Origin: Lunularia cruciata
Taxonomy: Eukaryota > Streptophyta > Marchantiopsida > Lunulariales > Lunulariaceae
NCBI GenBank assembly: GCA_948567375.1
Contig: OX419757.1
Span: forward strand, 3,720,001-3,784,000
DNA: 64,000 nt
Direction of reading: 5' to 3'
Below the pieces are notes generated by a model that saw nothing but the letters and a program-made list of their open reading frames with translations, was not told the DNA's origin and did not search any database. The stretch's first letter is position 1. Each line of letters opens with the position of its first letter. Both the position numbers and the translations under genes were made by a program. This document shows positions 1-12,500 of this stretch, piece by piece.

Positions 1-276
1 TGTATTCTCAGCAGGATAGTCACCAATGGAAAAGAAGTCCGATCTGATCAGGTTAGGGTGACGACAGACAAGAATAACACCGTATGAATAAAATTGTTTA
101 TTTCGCATCTTTTAAAGTATAACTTCATTTGAAAACTGATTCTTGTATGTAAATATTCGTCTTCTTTATCTTACACTGTGTGTCCTGTTCCTCGAGAGTC
201 ACTTTCGTGATTTTTGGGAAGTGAGAAATGAGATAACGATATTTAGGTAGGGAGTGAGGAAAGAATCTACCAAAGT

Positions 277-402
277 AAATTTTCAAAGAAGGGAAAAGGC
301 GACCGCGTAGGAAAAATGAAGGATGGGAAGACCCCATCAAGCCGTACAAGGGAGAGAAAAAAAAGGTAACATGGGGCTAAGCCCCAAAAATTTTCAAAGA
401 AG
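277..402 (-). mobile_element. 5'-truncated non-LTR element tail with 15-bp target duplication
   Basis: About 96 bp (292-387) match the 3' end of the large non-LTR element at 50.4-54 kb in minus orientation. The match includes the hairpin GGGGCTAAGCCCC and the terminal GGTCGCC block. It is flanked by a perfect 15-bp direct repeat, AAATTTTCAAAGAAG, at 277-291 and 388-402, so this is a short target-primed insertion and not a chance match. Confidence 0.85.
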
Positions 403-1989
403 AAGAAGGAAACTAATGGAGTTGAACTAAGGGGTTTAGACCACACGACCAAAAAGTACCACTCTGGGGAAATAAGCAGAAACAATGACAGCGGGTTGAA
501 TAACGCAGCTGAGAATACATGTCAAGAAAGGAGGAGGAATCAGGAAGTAAAAACTCTCTTTTTCCTCACTCATGCATCAACTTTTACAACTGTAGCACAC
601 TTAGTTCTTCGATGTCCTCAGCTGACCAGCAAGATGGAGCTACCAACGTCCAATTTGTGCAGGAAGCTCGCTCGAGGAGCAGGAAGCTCTCCAACTACAT
701 CTCTTGATAGACGCTGATGCTACTGAAGACATTTCGGATAGAATTGTTGTCGCCCCTGATGAAATGTGACGTTCAGATACGTTTTCCCGTACAATAAAAA
801 AAAACATTTCATAAAAGATTGTGATATTTTAAAACAATTTTAAAAATTCTAAAAGAACATCTTATAAAATTGTGGTATTTTAAAACACATTTTAAAACGT
901 TTTACAACGTCGTATTTTAAAAGGAGAAACAAACACACGTTTCAATACATATATCACAAGCGAATTTTGACAAGACTCTTGACCTCCAGCATTGTATTTT
1001 GTACACTAAAAGTAGATCTACAACTAGAATCTACTTTTGAAGCCTTTGGGAATTGAACACGCAATCTAATCTCCATGTCTCGCACGACAGAGGCATCAAA
1101 GATCTAAAATTTTTAAGCCTGAAAATCGATGTCAGTAAAAAGTTGCTTTACAGTACTGCGAACGTTCCATCCGCAGGCTGCAATAAATTTGTCGCACAGC
1201 ATGAACTTATAGTGTAGATGTTTTCCTTTACTTCCGTGCTTGAAACAGTAACGAAATAGGCGAACAGCCACGTCTGTCTCTCCAACGGACCGTCGCCTCG
1301 TGTTCTATCACTGGAGATGTCATAAAGCTACGAACTACGTTTCTCCTCTTCTTCTCTTTTCTCGACATACCACACCGTCGCCATGTTCGCACGAGGATTT
1401 AAGAACACAGGAATACGTTATCAATGAGTCTTTATCGCACCAGAGAGCACTTCATGTTCGCGAGACATCGTAGCTCCTGAGGTATTGTATCTCTCATTCG
1501 AATTTCGGATTCAGCTTATTGGGCCCGATAATGATACTGGTTGGATTGGCCTTATCAGTGTTCGAATTACTGGGCCTATTACTTTGATTTGGTCGGAAGA
1601 GGTATTCATTCACCAGAAGAAGGGACGAGGAGGAAGCGGCGCGTGGGATTCATGTTCAGTATCAAGCATTAAGACTACGACGAAATTTATTCCTTGCAGT
1701 CTCTCCACCACTGCGCTACCTGAAGACAGTTTAATCAGCCAAATGACAACACTAAAGCGTACTTCTGTGCGATGCATGACCTTCCACTACCAAGGCAATT
1801 CGCAAATAAAGAGGGTTGGTTCACGATCAAATCTAGTCATTGGATTGAGGAAAACCTAGAACACATTAGACACGAGATTGAACGGGCTATGTTAAAGGAC
1901 TCGTTAACCAATTTCGTGCAATTTCAAATTTAAGTAGATCATATAACGTATAACTTTTGTCAAATGCTGAAATAAGTGAAAGGTGTATT

Positions 1990-2400
1990 CACCATGATTG
2001 TATCCCTAGTAGCATCGTAGACTCTAGTACAATCTCCATTCAAAGCATAATGTCTTATTGATAAACTTCACAATGTTGTGATATTATATCCCTAATAACA
2101 TCAGAATCCAGTATACTCTCAATCCAAATCACAATAGTTGTTATTTCCTATTGAAGAAGTTCATAATGTAAACTTTCACCTCCCAAGAACCAATAAGCTG
2201 AACTTTGTTACATCTAAAATATAGATTTATATAAAGTAGTGTTAAGTTTTATTCTTTGAGAAGATGTATCCTGCAAATCCAACCAACCAATAGTCAGTCT
2301 ATACTTGTGAATACGGCCATCTAATAACATTATGAAATCTAGTGTACTCTCCATTCAAAGCACCTTGATTGTGAGTGAGATACAATGACATAATCCTTAT
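1990..2400. repeat. Three degenerate direct repeats
   Basis: A motif of about 80-100 bp recurs near 1,990-2,070, 2,085-2,170 and 2,310-2,380. The copies share segments resembling 'ccctaataacat', 'ctagtgtactctcc' and 'ccattcaaagca'. They are strongly diverged, so the unit edges are approximate. Confidence 0.5.
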
Positions 2401-2616
2401 GATATATAAATTTAATACAAATTGAGCATTGGTTGGGCTTGTAAAGCGCACCTGCAAGAGTGAGAGCTGATATTGTGAACTTTATCAGTAGGAGATTAAC
2501 ATTATCTGATGTGTTGATTGTAAACCCACTACAAACAAGGTCCTTGTATAAGCCATAAGTGGAGTACAAGGCCATTATTACTAAGAGCAAAGAGGATTAC
2601 TATCACTATAATAGGT

Positions 2617-3090
2617 TTCAGATGGCTTTGTACTTTTGACATTGGGGATTTTTAACTGACATTGTGAATTCAATCCATGGAAGGTACAAACTATGTGATA
2701 TGCTAGTTATACATCCCCTATGCAAAACTCCCTAGCACAAGCTGTCATATAAGTAGGGTTTTGAGTTATCATTACCACTAAAGGTAAAGAGGAATATTAT
2801 ACACCATTTGAGGATTTCAATGCCTTTGTGTCATTGGTATTAGAGGTCTTTATTATCATTTTGAGTATTTTTTTGAGAGATGTACAATATTTATTTTAGA
2901 GAGAAGAGGTTTGGTAACTTTTTGGTCCAGTCATAGATAAAAAGTCCTTACCATTAACATGAAGATAATTATGTACCACAAAAACTTTCAATTCTTTTGT
3001 ACCTTGGTGTTAGAAATCTTTTGGCATCTTCACCAGCACTTTGCATTACAATAAACTTCAAATGCCTTTGTACCTTTGACATTGGACATT
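2617..3090. repeat. Four degenerate copies of a ~40-bp motif
   Basis: A segment resembling 'tttcaatgcctttgtacc', followed by 'tgacattggagat', recurs near 2,617, 2,816, 2,989 and 3,056. Spacing is uneven. Origin unknown; it lies immediately upstream of a non-LTR element fragment. Confidence 0.45.
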
Positions 3091-3220
3091 TGTGTGCATA
3101 CTCAGAATCAATTTGATGTTTATTTTTGAATTACTCAAGATTTATCATAGAGGAAAGGGATTATATAATGCTTCCTTTTATCAAAATGCACCACATGAGA
3201 ACACTCTTATTAGGAATCCA

Positions 3221-3562
3221 AATTATGAGTTGTTAGGTGCCAGGGGTACCACTCTCACTCTCATACTTTGTAGCATATTTCAGACAGCTTGTGTCCATTG
3301 CTTTACAGGGGCAGTGGCTGGTGCAATCCATAGGAGAGCAATCACATTAGGTGATTTTTCTTCAGATGCTCCAGTTGTGTGTAAACCGTATGACTTGCAT
3401 AGCTCGGATATCTTAGGTGCGGTAGGGCAGATTTCTGATATAGACTCTCTTGGGGCTTTTAGCCCCATTTACCTTTTTTGTCAATCCCTTGTACAGCTTG
3501 ACGGGGTCTTGCTTTCCTTCATTTTTTCTATGCGGTCGCCTTTCCCCCAATTATAAGTTTTT
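3221..3562 (+). mobile_element. 5'-truncated copy of the RLE-type non-LTR element
   Basis: The plus strand from about 3,235 to 3,548 encodes the last ~60 residues of the same C-terminal domain as the element at 50.4-54 kb (shared stretches AVAGAIHRRAITLGD and PYDLHSSDILGA). The 3' UTR follows, with a GGGGCT...AGCCCC hairpin and the terminal GCGGTCGCC block. A 14-bp direct repeat with two differences (AATTATGAGTTGTT at 3,221, AATTATAAGTTTTT at 3,549) flanks it and is a likely target-site duplication. It shares no orientation with the other copies, and the coding part has diverged. Confidence 0.85.
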
Positions 3563-4261
3563 GAAACAATAAGTGCAGGTCTATACTTGTTCAATGCAAA
3601 CTTTGTTAATGTGTATCTTATTACTCAAATAAAATTTTTGTTAGGGTAATATAGCCTAGGAAAAGAATGAGTTGTGTATTTAAGTTTAGAGAAATGTTAA
3701 ATAAAGATACAAATATCCTAATAAAACATACTGGAATAATTATATTAAAAAAACAACATCATGTCCAAATAGCAACATGTCTAAACCAAGCAAAAGAAAA
3801 ACAGAAACATGTTCACAACATGTTCCAATAGCAACATGTACACAAAACATGTACACAAAACCAAGCCAGCGAATAATTAATATAATTATTCAGGTACGTT
3901 TTTAAAGAGATTTTTTATGTTTATTTCACATTTCTCTTAATTACTCAACATGGATAAATATTCATGAGATTAAAGGTAGATTTTTTTACTTTTGAAAGTA
4001 TATTATATAAAACTCAAAGAAGATTTCTTTATTCTTGGTATCATTTGGAGTATATTCTGAATAATTTCAGAATAAATGAAGAATATTTCTAAAAAGTGAA
4101 ATGGTAATGCTTACCATAATTAAGGTTGAAACACATATTTTCTGGAAACCTCTAATGATTATGAAGACGACACTATGGAAACGAGGGCAGAGGTCTGTTA
4201 TTTTTATTCGATCAATATGTCGTCGAGAATAGTCGTCATGTACGATAGAGAAGAAAGCCGA

Positions 4262-4300
4262 CCTCAAAGAAACACAAGGATGGGAAGACCCCATCAAGCG
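4262..4300 (-). mobile_element. Fragment of a non-LTR element tail
   Basis: The segment 'ggatgggaagaccccatc' plus adjoining bases matches part of the 3' UTR of the non-LTR element at 50.4 kb, in minus orientation. Only about 30-40 bp align, and I see no hairpin or target duplication. Confidence 0.5.
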
Positions 4301-4947
4301 AGGTGGAAATAGAGGTGGAAAAATTTACCTTCTTACAATACGGGCGGAGAGTATTCCTTTGTAGTTTCGAGGTGTGCCGCCCCTAGAGCCATCGATGTTC
4401 TTCTTCTTCTTCTGTCAGCATTGTATAATGGTGGATAAAACAGGTGACCGGTAACTGACCTCGGCACCGGATCTCCTGTCAGGTCAACTCACCACCGGAC
4501 TAGCGGGGGAGATTGACGGACGCTTCACCGAATGATCAGAATTTACTCAAGCGGGCCTCCAGCTAAGCATAAAGGCAAAACCTGCCATCGTGTCGGTAAA
4601 CATTGCCTTCAAGCCCTGATACGTTTCCGAGTTTGGCGGTTGAGAAGGTGGGCCGCAAGCGTGACGTGTGATCACCCATTTAGTTTACCGGTAAAGTTAT
4701 GTTCTCTGATCGAGTAATTGTTGAACGGTGGGTCCAATGTCCGGTCTATTACATCTCTACTTCACGGCGAGACGAGAGGGAACCGAACTGGCCGTATGCT
4801 GTTCGCTGCAGTGCCGACAGCTTTCGTTCACATTGTCACTGTCCACGACAGGCATGTATTTAACAGTACCCTAATTTAACAGTATCGTAATTTAGCACCT
4901 TGGGTACCCCAAGTTGGCAGATAGATTTCGCAGTGCCTCCTTCTTCT

Positions 4948-4975
4948 TGAGTTGGACTCACGTGAGTCCAACTCA
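4948..4975. promoter_or_regulatory. 28-bp perfect palindrome centred on a G-box (CACGTG)
   Basis: Bases 4,948-4,975 read identically on both strands, with 14-bp arms and no spacer. The centre is GACTCACGTGAGTC, which contains the plant G-box CACGTG bound by bZIP and bHLH factors. It lies 1.6 kb upstream of the ABCB start codon. Whether it acts on that gene is inference. Confidence 0.6.
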
Positions 4976-6581
4976 CAAACATTGTTGTTGTCGTTAACAT
5001 CACAAACAACTAAACTATGTTCTTATGCTTTCCTATTATATTTGAAGATCCAATTTCACATAGAATATGTTCCATCATCTTTGTGTATTGTGGTACCTCA
5101 AAACGGACTTCAATTTTCTGTAATTGATGACTTTTGAATTGAAGTTTGAAGAACGTTGATTGATTTACAATTTATAATGGAAATGTGTAATTTTAGGGCA
5201 AATGTTTTGCCGAAGAAGAATATATCATTGATGCCCGGCATGGGTGTATGGGTGGAATTATAAATGTTTTGGAGCCCTGCTCGAAGCGAAAAATATGAGA
5301 TTTTAAAATTGAAAATATGCAACTCGATTGGAGTTCAACCAGAAATTTATATTTTTGGGTGGATGGTGGACTTCGGCCCGAAGTTTGAGCTTAGCGTTCA
5401 CCGTAAGAAATTAGATCGAATCAGTTGCATGTTCTATGCACTGTGTAGGTTGAATATCTTGACAAGAACATTACTTGCCAACGCGAAGCCACCAATGCCA
5501 ACTATGACGAACGGATGACACGTAGGACATCGTGGCATCAAGGGGTGTAGTTAAGTATTATTGCAAACTTGGGTTGCCGTTAAGTCTATGTGCCAAAGTT
5601 GGAGTACTATTAAGTTCTCCTCTATGTCTACGATGACGTCGGAGATTGAACCGGAACTCTTACGTCAGGCTCCGTCAACCCGTCCGTTCATGTGTGGAGA
5701 ATGTACTCATTCATCTCTGGGAGAGAGAAAGTAACGTTAGAGATCTCGAGTGTCGTGAAAATTTAGCTGCAGAGGTCGTATACAAGTCTATGAGTTTAGA
5801 GGAAGAAGAGGAAGATTTAGCTGGCAAGTGCCGCAAGGTATCTGGAATGCTATGAGTGGAATCGGGTCCCAACGGGTCAGTTCAACGTCACGCACTTGAA
5901 AACCAGCGGAAGCGCAGATGAAGCTGTAAATGTTGGGTTTCGATGGCTGCATGCACGGACTACTGACGACCAATAATTGCACTTCTGTTGTAAGTTTTTG
6001 GCTTCGATCGAACTACGAAAACGACAACAGACAATCTAAGCCGAATAGGCGAGGGTCCAACCAGTGAGTGAGCAGCTGATGTGAGATTTATGGTCAACAA
6101 ATTTTTGAGGTTCTGAGTCCGGTACTTTGAGTTGTGTTGAGTTGAGCTGACAGCTGAAGCTTTGCAGAAGTTGCTTCAGATTCCAGACAGCTGAGAGCTG
6201 AGCTGCTTCACTAGCTTGGTGGTTGCCCCCTGGGGCGAATGGCACCGCTACTGCTGCCTGTCTGAAGGGACTCTCTCATATGTTTCCAGTGTCTGACTCG
6301 TTTTGAATCCGATGGGCTACCTAGCTAGCGAGAGAGCGAGCTCCGCTCCAAGTTCTCACATTGTCGGGGAGCTAGCCTTTCGCTGATTGTAGTCGACTAC
6401 TTCGTCCGAGTGATTAAAAATTTCACGATTGTTTCTGCCAAGTTTGATGATATGGTTGCTGTGGAGCTCGAATTCAATGACCCAGGCAGGTGTGAAGAAT
6501 GTAGGCTGAGATTTGAGCTGGGCATTGTTTGACCTTTATATTGGAGGAAGTTGAGAAGCTCTGGAATCGAGTTTAGTCAAG

Positions 6582-9500
6582 ATGATGGAGCCTGGGAGGC
6601 TAAGCACTACGGGCAGTACCCCAGGGAGACTGAGTACTAGTACTCCAATGACCAGCAGCAGCAGCAGCAGTGGGGTGAACTCCCTCAGCAGCTTGGTTAG
6701 CAGTGGGATTACGTCCATTAAAAGCTCTCGCGGCTCTCCATACAGAAAGGACACAGATCAGGATACTGATCCAACTGGAACTGCTGCTCCAACTGAAACT
6801 GGTGGAGAGCGGAGTGTCCCCGAGAGTGAACCGTATGAAAGAAAACCCGAATCACCTCCACCGGTTCTGGAACCACCATCTATGGTTCCATACAGGAGGT
6901 TATGGACATTCGCAACTCCTTTGGATTTCGCGCTAATTGTAATTGGCACTCTGTCCGCCGCCGCCAATGGAGCTGCGCTGCCTTTCGTCTGGTACCTGCT
7001 TGGCCGTCTTGTTGACTCTCTTGGTTCTAACCAAGACAATTCGGAGCAAGCTTATCGACAGATTTGTCAGGTAAGCGGCTCAGAATTTTGTCTCATTTGA
7101 GCTCAAAAGTCTTCAATATTTGCTAGAAGTATCTCGTAGGTGAGTTGTGACAACTGCAATGGGTGATTTTGATGCAGATCGCTCTGATTCTCGTGTATTT
7201 AGCAGCTATCTCCGTCTGGATAACGTGGCTAGGTAAGTGGCCATACTCAAGGTCTCATGCAGCATTGAGCATTATATGTCATATCTGAAAATCGAGAACC
7301 ACTGTTATGAAAGAAAATTGTGCACTCATTTAGATTAGTACTGCCTTTTTCAGCGTAGAAAAGAGTATGTCGAATCCATTATCTGGACTTTCCTGGACGC
7401 AACCTGATGTATTTCCACTTGGACGGAGTTATTGACAGCAGCAGGCCGAAGGTCTCAACTATATGCTGCTCTTAAGTACGCTGCTGGATATTTAGCTGAG
7501 TGTAGAGAGTAATTGTCGCATCATGATTGATTGAGCATGGGTTTTGAGGGCTTGAATTTCGAGCTACTCTAAGTTTCGTCTAAGATTTGAAGGTTTGTGG
7601 GAACGCAGCGGTAGCATGCTGGATGTACACGGGAGAACGACAAGCACTGCAAATCAGGAAACGGTACTTGAAAGCACTTTTGTCCCAAGATATAGAATTC
7701 TTCGACACGGAATCCAGCACTGCCGAGACAATGAGTATACTTTCCACAGACATGCTGTTTATTCACGAGGCTGCTGGCGAAAAGGTAGGGATCCAATTAC
7801 CACCACTGACTTCTTTGAGGTACACCCGAATATTCAAATTTTACTTAGGCATTCATCCGAAGAGTGTTGCCACAGAGTTCTTACTCCGAGAGATCTAGAT
7901 TCAAGATCAAGTGAATGTGGCTATATATCTTAGCATTTTAACTCCGATCAAGATCCCGGCTCCTAAGTTTTGAGAGGTAAGTTGAAGCAATTTTCTTACG
8001 GGCAATACACAACTTCAATCGAAACGTCCCTGGTTGCATGGAATTGTTCAGCTGAGGGGATCCAGAGTCCGCCTGTAGTCGAACCTATATGATTATGGCT
8101 GTCAGGATTGAAGAGCTAAGAATTTATTCATGTTGTGCACATTTCCCCTAAATGGTAGCTACTGAGGTCCAAGTCGCCCCCGTTAACGTGATTTTAAACC
8201 GCAGGTTGGTATCTTCATCCACAACCTGGCAACTTTTATCGTGGGATTGCTCGTAGCTTTTATCCAAACTTGGCAGGTGGCTTTGCTCACATTGGGCACG
8301 GTGCCTTTGATGTTGGGAACAGGCTACATGTCTGGCAAAGTCTACACGAAATGCCTCTCCAGGGCCCAAAAGTCTTATGTCAAAGCCGGCTCCATCGCTG
8401 AAGAGGTACATTTCCAATATCCAACACTTCCTCCTCAAATATTATTTTCACACTATTCACTGTGAAACGGCTCCAAATAGGCAACCTCCATAGAAATTGG
8501 GTCGATGAAGATGTTTCCCTTTTTGTTGTAACAGGCGATTTCCAACATTCGAACAGTATATTCCTTTGTTGGGGAGAATCGCACCATCATCGCATTCTAC
8601 AGAGCTCTGCAGACGACTGCAAAACTGGGTGTCTTATGCGGTCTGGCTAAAGGAATTGGAGTAGGAATATCTCTTGGTACAGTTTATCTTTCTTGGGCTC
8701 TGGTGCTATGGTACGGGGCAATTGTCATCCGAGATGGAAGTACCAACGGTGGAGCAGTACTGGGATCAATCTTCAGTGTCATGTATGGAGGAATGTACGT
8801 ATGACAGTTCCAGAAAAGTTCCTTGACTGAACTTCTTTAGCTCCTTTACAAGAATCTTCAGAAAAGAGCTACTTCTAATACTTTCTAATTTGCATGAATT
8901 TGCTGAAACAGGGCACTTGGCCATGTAATTCCGGACCTCCAGATTTTTCTAAGAGGTAGACTTGCAGCCTACAAAGTTTTCAAGGTCATCGATCACCACG
9001 TGGATTCCGCAGAAGGAGATATTCTTCACTCTGTCAAAGGAGCAATCGAGTTTCGTAATGTGCACTTTGTTTACCGTTCTCGCCCGCATGTACCCATCTT
9101 TGAGAACCTTTCCTTCAAGATTAATGCTGGCGAGACCGTGGCATTCTTTGGTAGCAGAGGGTCTGGCAAGAGCACAATTTTGTCACTTATTGAGCGGTTC
9201 TATTCTCCTACAAGCGGTAACATCTTCTACCTCTTACAAACCCATAACTTGATAATGCTCCAACATTTAGCAGTTACTTTTGTTTATCTGCGCATGATCT
9301 CTCACACAAGTGTTCGATGCAGGAGAAGTAACTTTGGATGGGAGAAATATCGACCAACTGCAACGACTTTGGCTGAGAAAGCAAATAGGACTTGTGGGGC
9401 AAGAGCCCGTGCTTTTTGCTGGCACTATCAGGCAAAACATTCTACATGGCAAGCTAGATGCTTCTGAGACCGAGGTAGAAGCAGCTGCAATGGCGGCTAA

Positions 9501-12500
9501 TGCTCACTCTTTCATATGCAAGTTTCCCAGCGGCTACGAAACTCCGGTAAGGATGAATGGAACCCTTCAGTAATTGCAAAAAGTATAGATAATATTCTTC
9601 ACTTAAAAATCTCACTGGCCGCGTCGACATCGAATGATCCATGAGTTTCGTGATGTCTGAATTGGTTGCGGAGTTGCCGAAACATGAAAAGGATTTCAGG
9701 AGCTGGAGAAAACACCCAAACTAGTTCATGTAGAACAAACCGTCCAAGCCCCGATGAATCAAATGACCTTAACTCACTTCTCTACTTCAAGTCCCTACAT
9801 CATTTTATCCACCATCTTGGCAGCATTAAATTGTAGCAATCATTTAACTTAGAGGGATGGCTTTGTAACAGGTGGGCGAACGGGGCCTGCAGCTGTCGGG
9901 AGGGCAGAAACAGCGGTTGGCAATTGCTAGAGCAATCGTAAAAAAACCAGCTGTTTTGTTACTCGACGAGGCTACAAGTTCCCTCGATACCCAATCTGAG
10001 CAGCTGGTTTTGCACGCAATTGATTCTGTGATGGCAGGTCGTACTACGATCATAGTGGCCCATCGAATTTCCTCTGTGCAGAACGCAGACGTTGTTGTTG
10101 TTCTGGACAGAGGAAAAGTGGTGGAGAAGGGCACCCACAATGAGCTTCTTCAGAGAGGCACCCAGGGTCTGTATGCTAATCTTGTTCGTCTTCAGGAACG
10201 TCAAGAAATTAGAAGACGAGATGAAACTGAAGCTAGGTACAAATTCTTTCACATTCCTCTCCATTCAATGCAGACATTGTCAACTTCTTAGTATTGGGGC
10301 AGGATAGCGTCTAGAAGAATGCTTTTGAGATGGATATTTGCAACGAACACGTATATCATTCACAGGCTGGTCATATTTTCATCTCGATTGAATAGAGCTC
10401 CCTTCAACTAAGAAAACATTTACTGGTTTAGAATTGGGGCAGGATAGGTTCTAGAGAAAGCTATTTGAGCTGCATATTTGCATACATGCACACTATCTCG
10501 ATTCATGTACTGATAATCTTTTCACGTCACTTGATTAGGGCTGGAGTCAACTACTCTCTTGGAAGCAGTCCACCTCGAAGCTTTCCACATTCTTTATGTG
10601 CATCTCCACTCCCCAGTCATCTGCAGTCTCCAGTAACCCCAAGAGCACTTGAATGGCAAAACACTTCCTCACCGGCTTCACCCTACATCCTTGAGCTACC
10701 CCCCTCCCCAGCCTCCCCATCTCACTTAAAATCGACCAAAAGCATGAGAATTATCGAATACCTGCGAGAGAAACCTGAGAATACATCCGTCTCAAAGGGC
10801 TCCCCAAAGGCCAGTTATTGGAGCTTGTTCACATCCGTGGCTCCAGAATGCTTTTCTACTTCTGTAGGAAGTGTGGGTGCCATAATCACGGGCTCATTAA
10901 GTCCATTGTTTATTATCTTCCTGCTCGACATTGTGGAACTCTTTTACTCACAAGATAACCAGAAGACCAGGGACAAGATTAACTTTTGGTGCCTTGTAAT
11001 TGCTGGGCTCGGAGTGGCCAGTATATGCTCTAACATTGTTCAACACTTCTTCTTCAACAAGGCTGCCGAGAAAACTTGCAACACTCTCCGCATCAAGTAC
11101 TTTGAATGTAAGCTCGCAAACCCTCGTTTGTCTCTCGTGCATTGATAAGGGCTTGTCGAAGCTATTCTATACCTTGGCTTTCTTTGTTAGCGCTGTCCCA
11201 TTTACCCTTGAACAATGTTAGATCATAGTTATGTATACTTTAAAGAAGCTACTCTAACCAGGTCCAGCGCTCCTATCCCTTGTCCATTATGGCAGCAATC
11301 ACAAAAAACGAGGTTGGATGGTTCGACACCGAAGACAATACCAGCTCCATATTGGCAAGCAAAATGGCATCGTGTGGAACATTGGTGAAAGTTGCGATAA
11401 GTGACAGGATTTCGTCGCTCGTCCAGTACTTGGTATCCATTTGTTTCGCGGTCATTCTGGCTTTCGTGATCGAGTGGAGAATTGCGATGGTGACGATCGT
11501 CCTCGTTCCCTTTATAGCAATGTGTGGCACGTTGAAGGTAAAACCCTAGTGCTACGTATCTACTTGACCTGATTTGACCAGTGAAGGTTCTCTCTCAAGC
11601 ATATCTAGCTTTTGCTGCCAAATATATATGATGAATCTTGTGCTCATAGATTTCTCCATGAGAACAAACGTTTGTCTTTCTTAGATGAAAGGCCCCATCT
11701 ATAGCATATATGAACACGAGGTGACTATTTCTAGAATTAATTTTGAGATGTAAAAGAAAACTTCAATGTACTTTCATGGTCAGGTGTGGAGCCATCAATA
11801 AACCACTCACCTTAACTGGAAAACTATAAGTTCCTTGATTTACTAATGCACTGATGCTTTCGTCCAGCCAGGATGTGCATCTGATCATCAGTCTGATTCT
11901 ATGAGAGACACTTTCGACACATTTCAAAGTACGGACGTTTACGAAGTTGAGTAGACGGGAGCCCGGAGACGTGCTCGTAAAATTAGTCGAAGCAAGCTGT
12001 AAGATCTATTCTCACGCAGTTGCTGTGGATACTGTATGCAGAATGGTTTCATGAAGCATGGATTTGCAGGTGACTTGCAGAAATCCCATGAAAAGGCAAC
12101 GCAAGTGGCTGGTGAAGCAATCTCAAACATTCGCACCGTAGCATCCTTCTGCATGGAAGGATATACGATGAAAGTCTTCAAGCAACACCTAAAAGCCCCG
12201 TTGAAGCAAAGTATAATTCGCGCTCAGAGGGGAGGTTTCCTGTATGGTCTTTCGCAGGCGTTGAGCTTCTTGGCAAACGCGATGTGTATATGGTACCTCG
12301 CTCTCATGATCAAAAACGGGCGAGCACATTACATTTCAGCTCTCAAGGTGTTCCAGATCTTGGGGTGGATGGGTTGGCTTGTAGCAGAAGGTGTGAAGCT
12401 CTTTCCAGATTTACGGAAAGGTGTGGAAAGCACCAAGGCTCTGATTGACGTGACGAATCGCAGGGCCGAGATTGAGTCAGATGCAATTGATGGGCTCAAG

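Larger units (their letters stand above)
403..3220. other. Intergenic, no gene recognised
   Basis: Short open frames occur on both strands but none shows a domain, codon bias or splice structure that I can support. The 3' two-thirds is AT-rich and contains the two sets of degenerate direct repeats listed separately. Confidence 0.6.
3563..6581. other. Intergenic and 5' region of the ABCB gene
   Basis: No gene recognised. The stretch holds a small non-LTR tail fragment, a 28-bp perfect palindrome, and the presumed promoter and 5' leader of the transporter gene. A weak TATA-like element (CTTTATATTGG) lies about 45 bp before the chosen ATG at 6,582, too close to set the transcription start with confidence. 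Confidence 0.5.

Noticed and set aside
125-485. Small minus-strand genes near the left edge
   Set aside because: They consist of non-LTR tail sequence and flanks read in chance frames.
1010-1090. tRNA gene
   Set aside because: A B-box-like GTTCAATTCC exists on the minus strand, but I find no matching A-box or cloverleaf.
3092-3556. Separate 154-codon host gene
   Set aside because: Its C-terminal part is the end of the non-LTR endonuclease domain plus 3' UTR, and its N-terminal part is unrelated flanking sequence.
9547-9871. Loss of NBD1 signature in the ABCB gene
   Set aside because: The gap between the Q-loop exon and LSGGQKQR is a normal GT-AG intron that keeps frame.
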